DNA of 64,000 bases from Parabacteroides sp. (GCA_020026285.1 JAHHQS010000001.1:27492-91491); one strand, 5' to 3'; counted from the first letter of the stretch, positions 37,235-46,836 are shown. Numbers and translations: made by a program. Notes: generated by a model from the letters alone, not told the origin.

Positions 37235-38428
37235 ATGAGAAATTTTGAATATTTTAATCCTGTTAGAGTAATATTTGGCGCAGGCGAAGTTGAAAAATGT
37301 GGAGTTGAAGCCAGAAAATTAGGGCAGACTGTCTGTTTGGTTTCATATAAGGAGTTGACATTTTTGCGCCCTTTAATGGAACGTGTACAAAATTTATTAG
37401 AAAAGGAAGGACTAACAGTTTTCCCTTTTTATGAAATTGAGGAAAATCCGGAAATTAGCAATATACAGAAAGGTGTTGAACTTTGTAAGAATAAAAATGT
37501 TGATTTGGTAATTGGTGTTGGTGGTGGAAGTGCAATGGATGCTGCTAAAGCAATTGCTGCAGGAGTTTTTTATGTAGGAGATTTATGGAATATGGTTTAT
37601 AGCAGACATAGTGTTGTTTCGGCTATACCTCCAGAGAAATCATTACCAACCTTGATGATTCCGACTTTACCGGCAACAGGAAGTGAGATGAATCTTTGTG
37701 CAGTGGTCAGTAATCGTGCTTTAAAGGAGAAATCGTATATATGGAGCCCATGTCTGTATCCAAAAACGTCTATTATTGATCCGGAGTTGACTTGTTCTTT
37801 GCCTCCTTTCCAGACAGCATGTGCTGCGGCAGATTCCATTTCTCATGTCTTGGAGATCTATTTGAACGGAGAAGAAGACAGTGACTTGCAACATTACTTT
37901 CAGGAAGGTGTCATGCGTACCGTTATTGATAATATTGATAAAGTATTGGCTGATCCAAAGGATATTTCTGCACGTTCGCATCTTCAATGGGCGGCAACCT
38001 GTGCGATTAATGGCTGGGCTTCTCCAGGAGATGCATGGACTCCTATTCATCAGGTTGCTCATGTCTTGACTGCTTTGTATAAAGTTCCTCACGGAGCCTC
38101 CTTGTCTATATTGATGCCTGCTTGGATGGAAGTGATGTGTATGCGTCGTAAAGGACAGTATTCTCGTTTTGCTCGTAATGTAATGGGGATTTCGGCAGAA
38201 GGAAAAACGCAGGAAGAGGTTATAGTTGAGGGAATCAATGCTTTTAAATCTTTCCTTAAGAGAATAGGAACTCCGTTGTCTTTGCCGGAAATGCATGTAG
38301 AGCATGCGGATATTCCATTAATTGTTCAGAATGTAGTTAAAGTAAGTTTTGGAAGCGATGGCTATCTGGCTTGTAATCCTCCTGTATCTCAAGAAGATAT
38401 AGCTGCCGTTTTGATGAAGGTTTTGTAA
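37235..38428 (+). CDS. Iron-containing alcohol dehydrogenase
   Basis: A 397-residue group III (iron-type) alcohol dehydrogenase. FNPVRVIFGAGEVEKCG starts the fold, GVGGGSAMDAAKAIAAG binds the dinucleotide, and PATGSEMN is the second family motif. Metal ligands are expected among the Asp and His of CAAADSISHVLEIY, HQVAHVLTALYKVPHGASL. It resembles the butanol dehydrogenase-like subgroup common in Bacteroidetes and would reduce or oxidise an aldehyde/alcohol with NAD(P)H. It is 21 bases after the IclR gene. Confidence 0.9.
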   Translation: MRNFEYFNPVRVIFGAGEVEKCGVEARKLGQTVCLVSYKELTFLRPLMERVQNLLEKEGLTVFPFYEIEENPEISNIQKGVELCKNKNVDLVIGVGGGSAMDAAKAIAAGVFYVGDLWNMVYSRHSVVSAIPPEKSLPTLMIPTLPATGSEMNLCAVVSNRALKEKSYIWSPCLYPKTSIIDPELTCSLPPFQTACAAADSISHVLEIYLNGEEDSDLQHYFQEGVMRTVIDNIDKVLADPKDISARSHLQWAATCAINGWASPGDAWTPIHQVAHVLTALYKVPHGASLSILMPAWMEVMCMRRKGQYSRFARNVMGISAEGKTQEEVIVEGINAFKSFLKRIGTPLSLPEMHVEHADIPLIVQNVVKVSFGSDGYLACNPPVSQEDIAAVLMKVL

Positions 38429-38445
38429 ATTAAAATGATACACCC

Positions 38446-40818
38446 ATGAAACATCTTTTATCTTTACCATGTTTAATCGTTTTATGTTGTAGTTTGCCAT
38501 TAGGAGCGCAGACTCCATCAGACGGTTTGCCCCCCAAACAGATTGTCCTTTCTCAAAAAGCGCAAAAGGCTTTAAAGGGGAAGCAGATATTATATGTTGA
38601 ACGTCAGCAATATGCTCCAGATCATCATAATACAGCTACATTATTTCAGCCAGGTGAAATAAATGAGGGTAGTTTTGCTCCTGGTGGAGCTATGCGTATA
38701 TTTGATGTTGATTCAAAAAAGAATCGAACATTAATAGAAATGCAGGATGGAGTTATTCGTGATCCGGAAATATCTTTTGATGGGAAAAAAGTTTTGTTTT
38801 CGATGCGTCAGAATCGGAAAGATTCCTATCATTTGTATGAAATGAATGTAGATGGATCTGGATTACGTCAGTTGACTTTTGCAAAAGGTGTTTCAGATAT
38901 TGATCCGATTTATCTTCCGGATGGGAATATTGTCTTTACTTCTACTCGTCAGCCTAAATATTGTATGTGCAATCGCCATATCATGGGAAATCTTTTCCGG
39001 ATGGAATCGGATGGAGCCAATATAACCCAGATAGGTGTAAGTACTTTATTTGAAGGTCATTCATCTATGTTAAGTGATGGCAGAATATTATATGATCGGT
39101 GGGAATATGTAGACCGTAATTTTGGCGATGCTCAAGGTCTTTGGGTGGTAAATCCGGATGGAACGAAACATGCTATTTATTATGGGAACAATACTGCATC
39201 GCCTGGAGGAGTAATTGATGGAAGACAAGTTCCGGGAAGTGATCTGGTTGTCTGTACATTCTCTTCCTGTCATGATCGTCCTTGGGGAGCTATGGCTATT
39301 ATTGATAGGAGAAAAGGGGTGGATAATGAATCTGCTTTGGTACAGATCTGGCCAAAATCCGCACAGAAATTAGTGGGCCATGGAAATCTGGATTCTTTTA
39401 AGAGTGTCTATCCTCGTTATGAAGATCCTTTCCCTATTGATGAACAGAATTTTCTGGTTTCACGAACAATTTGGATAAAAGATGGTGGATGGAATGTATT
39501 GGATTCGAAATCTGGTATATACTATATAAATAGGGAAGGAACAGAAGAGGTAATCATTGAAGGGAATCAGAGTTTGTTTGATCCAATGATTGTTGCTGCT
39601 CGTCCAAAGCCTGTTCCAATTCCAATGATGCGTAATTTTACGTCGAAGGAAGGACAGTTTTACGTGGAGAATGTATATGAAGGAACCCATATGTCAGGAG
39701 TGAAGCCTGGAGTTGCCAAGTATCTTCGAGTAGTGGAATCTCCTGAGAAACGGACCTGGACGCAAAAAGGTTGGTTTGGTGAAGGTGAACAGGCTCCGGG
39801 TATGAACTGGCATAGCTTTGAGAATAAACAGATTTTGGGAGATGTTCCTATTGAAGATGATGGTTCTGTCAGTTTTATGGTCCCTTCTGGTAAACATGTG
39901 TTTTTCCAGTTGTTGGATAAGGATAAAATGATGATCCAGTCTATGCGAAGTGGAGTGTCTTTGATGCCGGGTGAAGTAAATGGCTGCATAGGTTGTCATG
40001 AAGACCGTCTGGCTTCTGTTCCCGCAGGAGGTAAACGTCCGTTAGCATTGAGTCAGAAACCGAAGCAGCTTCAGGCTTGGATGGGGAAGAAACCGCATAA
40101 GTTCTCTTTCATGGAAGAAGTTCAGCCAATATTGGATAAGCATTGTCTGAAATGTCATGATTTTGATGTAAACAATCGGGATAAAACTGTTTTGGCCTGT
40201 GATAAAAATCCATTTTTTAATGCGGCTTATATCAATCTTTATGTGTCAAAGACTATTCATTTGATAGGTGGCGGACCAGCTCCAATACAACAGGCTTATT
40301 CATGGGGAAGTCATGCCAGTAAGTTGACTAAAATGATCGATAGTGGACATGGAAAAACGAATTTATCCAAGAAAGAGAAGGAAATCTTATATACATGGAT
40401 GGATTTAAATGGGGTATATTATCCTGTTTATGAATCTTCTTTTAGTAATAATTGGGCCGGGCGTTGTCCTTTGACGGATGAGGAAGTGAAACAGCTTTGT
40501 GAATTGACAGGACTTAATTTTGGTCAATTGAATAGTTGGCAACGAACGGTACAGGCGCAGATTTCTTTTGATCGTCCGGAACTTAGTCCTTGTCTGGATA
40601 AGATTCGTGGTGATAAGGATAAAATGAAGAAAGCAATCACTCTTCTGAAGATGGGAAAGAAACGTTTGAAAGAAACACCACGTGGTGATATAGAAAAAGA
40701 AGTAGCTCCTTGTGAAAAACATCAGAATCAGCTTCGTAAGTATGCAGCTCGTTTAGAGGAAAGTATTAAAAGTAACCGATGTATATCGAAAGGAGAGAAA
40801 TATTATGATCCACAATAG
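38446..40818 (+). CDS. HzsA-related diheme beta-propeller protein
   Basis: A 790-residue exported protein (signal peptide 1-22, ending LGAQ). The N-terminal half carries TolB/PD40-like propeller repeats (GSGLRQLTFAKG, ISDIDPIYLPDGNIVFTS, SDGRILYDRWEYVDR). Then come two c-type heme sites: Cys514-x2-Cys517-His518 and Cys567-x2-Cys570-His571. This layout resembles proteins named HzsA-related (like the alpha subunit of hydrazine synthase), but nothing suggests anammox here. The role is unknown; an electron-transfer or oxidase function in the periplasm is possible. It lies 17 bases after the dehydrogenase gene, inside an apparent sugar operon, which is unexpected. Confidence 0.75.
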   Translation: MKHLLSLPCLIVLCCSLPLGAQTPSDGLPPKQIVLSQKAQKALKGKQILYVERQQYAPDHHNTATLFQPGEINEGSFAPGGAMRIFDVDSKKNRTLIEMQDGVIRDPEISFDGKKVLFSMRQNRKDSYHLYEMNVDGSGLRQLTFAKGVSDIDPIYLPDGNIVFTSTRQPKYCMCNRHIMGNLFRMESDGANITQIGVSTLFEGHSSMLSDGRILYDRWEYVDRNFGDAQGLWVVNPDGTKHAIYYGNNTASPGGVIDGRQVPGSDLVVCTFSSCHDRPWGAMAIIDRRKGVDNESALVQIWPKSAQKLVGHGNLDSFKSVYPRYEDPFPIDEQNFLVSRTIWIKDGGWNVLDSKSGIYYINREGTEEVIIEGNQSLFDPMIVAARPKPVPIPMMRNFTSKEGQFYVENVYEGTHMSGVKPGVAKYLRVVESPEKRTWTQKGWFGEGEQAPGMNWHSFENKQILGDVPIEDDGSVSFMVPSGKHVFFQLLDKDKMMIQSMRSGVSLMPGEVNGCIGCHEDRLASVPAGGKRPLALSQKPKQLQAWMGKKPHKFSFMEEVQPILDKHCLKCHDFDVNNRDKTVLACDKNPFFNAAYINLYVSKTIHLIGGGPAPIQQAYSWGSHASKLTKMIDSGHGKTNLSKKEKEILYTWMDLNGVYYPVYESSFSNNWAGRCPLTDEEVKQLCELTGLNFGQLNSWQRTVQAQISFDRPELSPCLDKIRGDKDKMKKAITLLKMGKKRLKETPRGDIEKEVAPCEKHQNQLRKYAARLEESIKSNRCISKGEKYYDPQ

Positions 40819-40951
40819 TAAAATAATTTTAATCCAGATTATTGTTTGGTGAATAAAGAAAAAAGTTGAATTCTATATATTAATAAAATAAGTGATAATT
40901 ATAAACATGTCACTTTGCAAATCCAGGTAGAAAAATAAAAGAGAAAAAGAA

Positions 40952-41629
40952 ATGACTATAAAAGAAATAGCATCTATGATTGATATCAGTGCCGTTCGTG
41001 CTGAATCAACATGGAACGAAATTGAGGATATTTTAAATGCGGCAAAGAAGTATCCGTTTATCTGTATCTTCTCTATGCCAAGTATGATTGACAGAATTCT
41101 TCCTTATATGAATGAGATTCCGGAAACGAAGTTGGGAGGAATTGTAGGTTTCCCTTCGGGAGGAGAAACTTTGGAAACAAAGTTGTTTCAGGCAAGACAG
41201 ATGAAAGAGAAAGGTTGTGATGAGGTGGATATGGTTTTGAACATTGGAAAATTAAAGTCGGGCTTTTATGATGAAGTAAAGGACGAAATTGAACAAATCA
41301 AAGCTGTAGTTAGTCCGTTACCTTTGAAAGTAATCATGGAAGTTGTTCTGCTTACAGATGAAGAACTGACAAAAGCTTCGAGTATTGTGCGAGATGCAGG
41401 AGCTTCCTTTGTAAAAACAGGAACAGGATGGGCAGGAGCTACTACTGAACATCATATTGAAGTGATTAAAAAGGCTGTTGGGGATACGATCCCATTAAAA
41501 GTGGCTGGAGGAGTTCGCTCTTTAGATACCTTATTGAAGATGAAAGAAATGGGTGTTTCTCGTTTCGGTATTGGTTATAAATCTGCTCTTCAGATAATGA
41601 AGCAAGCTGAAGAACGAGGCTGGAAATGA
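40952..41629 (+). CDS. DeoC-type class I aldolase
   Basis: A 225-residue TIM-barrel aldolase of the deoxyribose-phosphate aldolase family. EVDMVLNIGKLKSG, the Schiff-base region FVKTGTGW and LKVAGGVRS with its second Lys match DeoC. The context has no nucleoside genes (no deoA, deoB or deoD); instead an FGGY kinase overlaps it by four bases. So the true substrate may be a different phosphorylated sugar. It follows the HzsA-like gene by 133 bases. Confidence 0.85.
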   Translation: MTIKEIASMIDISAVRAESTWNEIEDILNAAKKYPFICIFSMPSMIDRILPYMNEIPETKLGGIVGFPSGGETLETKLFQARQMKEKGCDEVDMVLNIGKLKSGFYDEVKDEIEQIKAVVSPLPLKVIMEVVLLTDEELTKASSIVRDAGASFVKTGTGWAGATTEHHIEVIKKAVGDTIPLKVAGGVRSLDTLLKMKEMGVSRFGIGYKSALQIMKQAEERGWK

Positions 41630-43143
41630 TAGAATCAAAAGTTATAGCATATGATTTGGGAACAGGAGGTATTAAAGCCTCCTTGTTTTCTTCGGTAGGA
41701 GAAATATTATCATCAGTATTTATTCCATATCAGACTTATTTTCCAGAACAGGATTGGCAGGAACAGGCTCCTGAAGATTGGTGGAATGCTATAGTTTCAT
41801 CTACTCGTCAATTGTTGGAAAAAAGTCAGATCTCTGCTGATGAGATAGTTTCATTAGCTATTTCCGGGCATAGTTTAGGTGTTGTTCCGATAAGTAAGGA
41901 AGGTAAGCTTTTGAGAAAGCGAACTCCCATCTGGTCTGATCAGCGAGCAGGTAAAGAAGCTGAATCTTTTTTCTCGAAGATTGATTATGAAGATTGGTAT
42001 ATGCATACGGGAAATGGTTTCCCTCCAGCATGTTATTCTGTATTTAAAATGATGTGGTATCGGGAGCATGAACCTGAAATGTTTGCTTCTATTTATAAGG
42101 TGATCGGTACGAAAGATTACTGTAATTATCGTTTTACAGGCCGATTATGTACTGATTATTCTTATGTTTCGGGAAGTGGTGTCTTTAATTTGAAAACCTG
42201 GAGCTATGAAGCTGATTATATCAAAGCTTCAGGTTTGGATCGATCTGTTTTTCCGGAAATCATTCCATCGGATGTAGTAATTGGAAAGATTACTAGTGAA
42301 GCCGCTGCTGAAACAGGACTGAATCAAAATACTTTGGTGGTAGCAGGGGGAGTTGATAATTCATGTATGGCTTTAGGTGCAGGAGGAATTTGTTCAGGAG
42401 AAGTGTATACTTCTTTAGGAAGCTCGGCTTGGATTGCATTGATTTCAGATCAGCCCGTTTTGGATTTTGCTCGTAAGCCATATGTCTTTGCTCATGTAAT
42501 TCCCGGCTTATATGATTCGGCAACGTGTATCTTTTCAGCAGGAAATAGTTTTCGTTGGGTTCGTGATGTTTTATGTTCTGATCTGCTTCAACAGGAAAAA
42601 GAAACAGGAAAAGATTCTTATCAAATGATGGACGCTCTTGCTGAAGAATCTGTACCTGGTTCGAATGGTGTCTTTTTTAATCCGAGTTTGGCTGGAGGAT
42701 CGATGTTGGAACCATCGCCTTCTATTTGTGGCGCCTTTGCCGGTTTGAAATTGGGGCATACTCGTTCTGATTTGATTCGTGCGGCAATGGAAGGAATAGC
42801 ATTGAACTTAAAAGTGGCTCTTGATTTATTACAGTCATATTCACCAATCACTCGTGATATGCTCATTGTTGGCGGAGGTGCAAAAAGTCAATTTTGGATG
42901 CAATTATTTGCAGATATATATAATTTATCGGTATTTAAAACAAATATTGATCAGGAAGCGGCCTCATTAGGAGCAGCAGCTTTGGCATTGAAAGGAGCTG
43001 GTATTTGGAATGATTATAGAAGAATATCTCAACTGCACCAGATAGAAAATCGTTATCAGCCACGTGAGGATATTTCTTCTGTTTATCAGGATAAACTCTT
43101 GCCTCGTTTTAAAAAACTGACAGGATTGTTAGGTGAGTTCTGA
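41626..43143 (+). CDS. FGGY-family carbohydrate kinase (xylulokinase-like)
   Basis: A 505-residue sugar kinase. The first phosphate motif is AYDLGTGGIKASLFS; the substrate region has WSDQRAGKEAE, and the C-terminal FGGY block has VGGGAKSQFWMQLFADI and DQEAASLGAAALA. The family includes kinases for xylulose, ribulose, fuculose, rhamnulose and AI-2, and the sequence looks nearest to xylulokinases, but specificity cannot be fixed by eye. ATGA overlap with the DeoC-type gene shows tight coupling of kinase and aldolase. Confidence 0.88.
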   Translation: MIESKVIAYDLGTGGIKASLFSSVGEILSSVFIPYQTYFPEQDWQEQAPEDWWNAIVSSTRQLLEKSQISADEIVSLAISGHSLGVVPISKEGKLLRKRTPIWSDQRAGKEAESFFSKIDYEDWYMHTGNGFPPACYSVFKMMWYREHEPEMFASIYKVIGTKDYCNYRFTGRLCTDYSYVSGSGVFNLKTWSYEADYIKASGLDRSVFPEIIPSDVVIGKITSEAAAETGLNQNTLVVAGGVDNSCMALGAGGICSGEVYTSLGSSAWIALISDQPVLDFARKPYVFAHVIPGLYDSATCIFSAGNSFRWVRDVLCSDLLQQEKETGKDSYQMMDALAEESVPGSNGVFFNPSLAGGSMLEPSPSICGAFAGLKLGHTRSDLIRAAMEGIALNLKVALDLLQSYSPITRDMLIVGGGAKSQFWMQLFADIYNLSVFKTNIDQEAASLGAAALALKGAGIWNDYRRISQLHQIENRYQPREDISSVYQDKLLPRFKKLTGLLGEF

Positions 43144-43186
43144 CAAATATGTTTGTGGTTCTGGATGTGTATTTTATTAATTACAA

Positions 43187-43226
43187 CTATCTGTTTGACA
43201 GATAGAACTAGAAGGATATACTTCTA
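43187..43226 (+). terminator. Two adjacent hairpins after the FGGY kinase gene
   Basis: CTATCTGT-TTG-ACAGATAG (43187-43205) is followed by TAGAAG-N6-CTTCTA (43209-43226). No real T-run follows, so termination is uncertain; they could also be protein sites. Confidence 0.35.
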
Positions 43227-43366
43227 CCTTAAATATGTATAGGAAATATGCTCGACCTTTATTTAATGTCCTGCAAATTGTTAATTCAGAAGATTAAAAT
43301 ACATATTATAGCACATTTGCTTTTTTATCGAATAAGCTAAAAATGTGAAATTTGCATAAAAGAGAT

Positions 43367-43394
43367 TTTGATAAGGATTTATTTTATACTTTTG
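43367..43394 (+). promoter_or_regulatory. Promoter of the first GH92 gene
   Basis: TACTTTTG at 43387-43394 matches TAnnTTTG exactly; TTTG at 43367-43370 is 16 bases upstream, shorter than the usual 19-21. The leader would be about 160 bases. Confidence 0.5.
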
Positions 43395-43437
43395 CTGTAG
43401 AAATAAAAAGGTATCTTGTTATCATTGTTTTTTAGCT

Positions 43438-43468
43438 CGTTAAAGAATTTATTCTCTAGGCTTTAACG
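43438..43468 (+). other. Leader hairpin of the first GH92 gene
   Basis: CGTTAAAG (43438-43445) pairs with CTTTAACG (43461-43468), a perfect 8 bp stem. It would lie in the untranslated leader. Function unknown. Confidence 0.35.
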
Positions 43469-43560
43469 AAAAAATCATTTCTTATTTTAGAGATAATGCA
43501 TATTGAATAGTTTAGGAATGGATGTGAAATGATATAAAAAATTAAATGATTAATAAGAAT

Positions 43561-45834
43561 ATGAAGAAGTTATTATTGACATGTCTCTCTTGTGCTTTAT
43601 CTATCATGTCTCAGGCACAAGATGAAGCATTAATTGATTATGTGAATCCTTTTGTGGGAACCGATGGTTATGGAAATGTGTATCCGGGTTCTCAAATTCC
43701 TTTTGGTGGTATTCAGATCAGTCCTGATACGGATGATGATTTTTATGATGCTGCTTCCGGTTATAAATATTCACATCCAAGTATTATGGGGTTTAGTTTG
43801 ACTCATTTGAGTGGAACAGGTATTCCTGATTTAGGAGATTTCTTGTTTGTGCCTGGAGTTGGTGAAGTTTATACAGAACCTGGTACTCATAAGGATCATG
43901 CAAAGGGTTATCGCTCTCGTTATTCGCACGATAAAGAATGGGCATCTCCTGGCTATTATGGAGTTGACTTGTTGGATTATGGTGTAAAGGCGGAAATGAC
44001 ATCGGCTTCAAGAAGTGGTATCTTCCGTTTTACTTATCCTAAATCAGACAAATCCTTTATTTTGGTTGATTTGGATCATACATTGTTACATAAATGTGTG
44101 TGGTCAAATCTTCGACAGATTAATGATTCTACTATTGTAGGGTATAAATTGGTAAAAGGTTGGGGACCAGAACGCCACGTTTATTTTGCTGCTACATTCT
44201 CCAAAAAGATAGATGATTTCAAAATTCTTCAGAATGGAAAACCTGTGATTTATAATACGAGCCGTTTTAGAAGTCATATGGAAGCATGGGGAACAAAACT
44301 GATGGCTCGTTTGATTTTTTCAACAGCTGATAAAGAACAGGTTTGTGTGAGAACGGCAATTTCAGGAGTTAGTACAGAAGGCGCTTTAAAAAATCTGCAA
44401 GAAGTTAAAGACTTAAGTTTCGATGCCGTTAAAACTCAGGCTCAGAATTTATGGGAAAAAGAATTAGGTAAATATCAGATAGTAGCAAGTAAGAAAGATA
44501 AGGAAGCTTTCTATACAAGTGTTTATCATACAGCCTTACATCCTTTTCTTTTTCAGGATGTTGATGGTAAATATCGTGGCTTAGACAAGAATATTGAACA
44601 GGCACAAGGTTTTACAAATTATACAACACTTTCCCTTTGGGATACTTATAGAGCATTTCATCCGTTGTTGAATTTAGTGAATCAGCCATTAAATGCGGAT
44701 ATTGCAAATTCTATGCTGGCTCATTATAATGTGAGTGTTGAAAAGATGCTTCCTATATGGTCTTTCTATGGAAATGAAACGTGGTGTATGATTGGTTATC
44801 ATGCCGTTTCTGTATTAGCTGATATGATTGTGAAGGATGTAAAAGGTTTTGATTATGAAAAAGCCTTTGAAGCAATGAAAACGACAGCAATGAATCGTCA
44901 TTTTGATTGCCTTCCTGAATATATGGAAATAGGTTATGTCCCATTTGATAAAGAGGCTGAGTCTGTCTCTAAAACATTAGAGTATGCTTATGATGATTAT
45001 TGTATTGCTCAGGCTGCTAAAAAACTGGGAAAAACTGCTGATTATGAATATTTCATCAAAAGAGCTACAAATTATAAGAATCTGATCGATCCGGAAACAA
45101 AATATATGCGTGGACGTGATACTGCAGGTAAATGGCGTACTCCTTTTAGTCCGATTGCCTATCAGGGTCCGGGTTCTGTAAATGGCTGGGGGGATATTAC
45201 AGAAGGCTTTACAATGCAGTATAGCTGGTATGTCCCTCATGATTTCCAGGGATATGTAGAAGTTGCGGGTAAGGATTTGTTGTTGAAACGTCTGGATGAA
45301 ATGTTTACGATTGAGATGGATAAAGATATTCCTGGAGCTCATGATATTCAGGGACGAATTGGAGCCTACTGGCATGGGAATGAACCTTGTCATCACGTAG
45401 CTTATTTGTTTAATGAATTAGGTGAACCTTGGAAATGTCAGAAATGGGTTCGTGAGATAGCAAAACGTTTCTATGGAAATGAACCTGGTTCGTTGAGTGG
45501 TAACGATGATTGCGGACAAATGTCTGCTTGGCACATCTTTAATTGTATGGGTTTCTATCCTATTGCTCCGTCAAGTAATGTTTATAGTATAGGTTCTCCT
45601 TGTGTAAGTGCAATGACTGTATCTTTAAGCAATAATGCCAAGCTAAAAATAACGACTAAGAACTGGTCTGAAAAGAATGTTTATGTGAAAGATTTGTATG
45701 TTAATGGGAAACAGCATAAATCTCCTTATTTAACATACGATGAAATCAAAAATGGTGCAGAAATTCATTTTATAATGAGTAGTAAACCAAATAAGAAATG
45801 GGGTAAAATTACAAAAAGTCCGTTTGATTTATAA
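43561..45834 (+). CDS. Secreted GH92 alpha-mannosidase
   Basis: A 757-residue glycoside hydrolase of family GH92, calcium-dependent exo-acting alpha-mannosidases. The start at 43561 gives a signal peptide ending SQAQ; the ATG at 43546 would add MINKN. Family landmarks are YVNPFVGTDG, PGSQIPFGGIQISPDT, GFSLTHLSGTG, SLWDTYRAFHPL, HGNEPCHHVAYLF and GNDDCGQMSAW (from Gly647, with candidate catalytic Asp649/Asp650). It probably trims mannose from N-glycans or mannan in the periplasm. A second GH92 lies 10 kb downstream in the same locus. Confidence 0.94.
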   Translation: MKKLLLTCLSCALSIMSQAQDEALIDYVNPFVGTDGYGNVYPGSQIPFGGIQISPDTDDDFYDAASGYKYSHPSIMGFSLTHLSGTGIPDLGDFLFVPGVGEVYTEPGTHKDHAKGYRSRYSHDKEWASPGYYGVDLLDYGVKAEMTSASRSGIFRFTYPKSDKSFILVDLDHTLLHKCVWSNLRQINDSTIVGYKLVKGWGPERHVYFAATFSKKIDDFKILQNGKPVIYNTSRFRSHMEAWGTKLMARLIFSTADKEQVCVRTAISGVSTEGALKNLQEVKDLSFDAVKTQAQNLWEKELGKYQIVASKKDKEAFYTSVYHTALHPFLFQDVDGKYRGLDKNIEQAQGFTNYTTLSLWDTYRAFHPLLNLVNQPLNADIANSMLAHYNVSVEKMLPIWSFYGNETWCMIGYHAVSVLADMIVKDVKGFDYEKAFEAMKTTAMNRHFDCLPEYMEIGYVPFDKEAESVSKTLEYAYDDYCIAQAAKKLGKTADYEYFIKRATNYKNLIDPETKYMRGRDTAGKWRTPFSPIAYQGPGSVNGWGDITEGFTMQYSWYVPHDFQGYVEVAGKDLLLKRLDEMFTIEMDKDIPGAHDIQGRIGAYWHGNEPCHHVAYLFNELGEPWKCQKWVREIAKRFYGNEPGSLSGNDDCGQMSAWHIFNCMGFYPIAPSSNVYSIGSPCVSAMTVSLSNNAKLKITTKNWSEKNVYVKDLYVNGKQHKSPYLTYDEIKNGAEIHFIMSSKPNKKWGKITKSPFDL

Positions 45835-45871
45835 TAGTGGACTGTTAGGATAAACAGATCTGGATTTAAAG

Positions 45872-45927
45872 TCTCCCTTTATTATTGAAGTATAAATGTT
45901 TATACAAATAATAGAGGGAGATTTTTT
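45872..45927. terminator. Terminator between the GH92 gene and the convergent hydrolase
   Basis: TCTCCCTTTATTATT (45872-45886) pairs with AATAATAGAGGGAGA (45907-45921) with one G-T pair, followed by six T. It can serve both convergent genes. Confidence 0.8.
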
Positions 45928-45930
45928 GTC

Positions 45931-46728
45931 TTATTTAATGTGATTCTTGATATATTTTTTTAGAATGTGAAAAGCAGGAGCAGCCATTTCTCCATGATTA
46001 TATCCGTCTAATTCATAAAGATATACTGATTTATGACCAACTACTTTCATCATGCGCCAGAAATAGGCATTCTCTTCATATCTGCCATATAATTCCATTT
46101 CTCTATCTCCAGAGATGATAACCAATGGAGGTGCGTCGGGGCGAACATAATAAAGAGGTGCATATTCGTCGATGCTAGGTTGTGTTTCTTTCATTCCTTT
46201 GGCTTTCCGATATGCAAAATGGCTGATTGCATGTCCGCTGAAAGGTATTAGTGCTGCAATGGAATCAGGGTCAATTTGATATGTTGAAAGCCAGCGTTTA
46301 TCCAATCCAATCATATTTGTCAGATAGCCACCAGCCGAATGGCCGGAAACGATAATCTTCTTTTTACTTCCTCCATATTTTTCAATTTCTTTGAAAGTCC
46401 ATGCTACAGCAGCTGCAGCATCATTGATACAATCATCCAAACGAGCTTTTGGCAATAGACGATAATTTACAGCTACAACTCCTAATCCTGCTTTTTCTAA
46501 TTGTTGTGGTAAATATTTATTCCCGGAAGAAAGACCTCCTCCGTGGAACCATACTACAACAGGAAAATCTGTTGTATTTGTTGGAAAGTAGAAATCAAGT
46601 TTACATCTTTCTTTTGCATAAGGATCTTGAGATTGAGTATATGAAATGTCCTTTATAAGTTTATAATCCTGGGCATTCAATTGCCCAAGAAAACATAAAA
46701 TACTTAATAATAAAATTGTTCTTTTCAT
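45931..46728 (-). CDS. Secreted alpha/beta hydrolase (esterase-like)
   Basis: A 265-residue protein with a signal peptide (residues 1-19, ending LNAQ). The alpha/beta-hydrolase motifs are VVWFHGGGLSSG (oxyanion hole), GHSAGGYL (nucleophile Ser) and a late GYNHGEM (catalytic His). The form resembles carbohydrate esterases, including feruloyl/acetyl esterases found with glycan-degrading genes. It is the only minus-strand gene in the mannosidase locus. No exact promoter was found; TATCTTGC upstream is a weak candidate. Confidence 0.82.
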   Translation of the reverse strand: MKRTILLLSILCFLGQLNAQDYKLIKDISYTQSQDPYAKERCKLDFYFPTNTTDFPVVVWFHGGGLSSGNKYLPQQLEKAGLGVVAVNYRLLPKARLDDCINDAAAAVAWTFKEIEKYGGSKKKIIVSGHSAGGYLTNMIGLDKRWLSTYQIDPDSIAALIPFSGHAISHFAYRKAKGMKETQPSIDEYAPLYYVRPDAPPLVIISGDREMELYGRYEENAYFWRMMKVVGHKSVYLYELDGYNHGEMAAPAFHILKKYIKNHIK

Positions 46729-46828
46729 GATTCTTTAACTGAAAATTAATATTGTGCAAGATACAATAAAACTTCTGTTTATTAGATAGATGGATATCGG
46801 AAAATGATAAAAACATTAAATATTTATA

Positions 46829-46836
46829 TATCTTTG
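46829..46836 (+). promoter_or_regulatory. -7 element of the hybrid two-component gene
   Basis: TATCTTTG matches TAnnTTTG exactly and lies 25 bases before the ATG at 46861. It supports that start rather than the in-frame ATG at 46804. Confidence 0.55.

Larger units (their letters stand above)
43144..43560. other. 417 bp regulatory region before the first GH92 gene
   Basis: No gene is seen. It contains two adjacent small hairpins after the kinase gene (43187-43205 and 43209-43226), a promoter (43367-43394), and a leader hairpin (43438-43468). Confidence 0.6.

Noticed and set aside
38446..40818. Hydrazine synthase (anammox) function
   Set aside because: Only one HzsA-like protein is present, with no beta/gamma subunits, and the organism type makes anammox implausible.
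40952..43143. A deoxynucleoside salvage operon
   Set aside because: Only a DeoC-type aldolase is present; no deoA, deoB, deoD or nucleoside carrier is nearby and an FGGY kinase is not part of that route.
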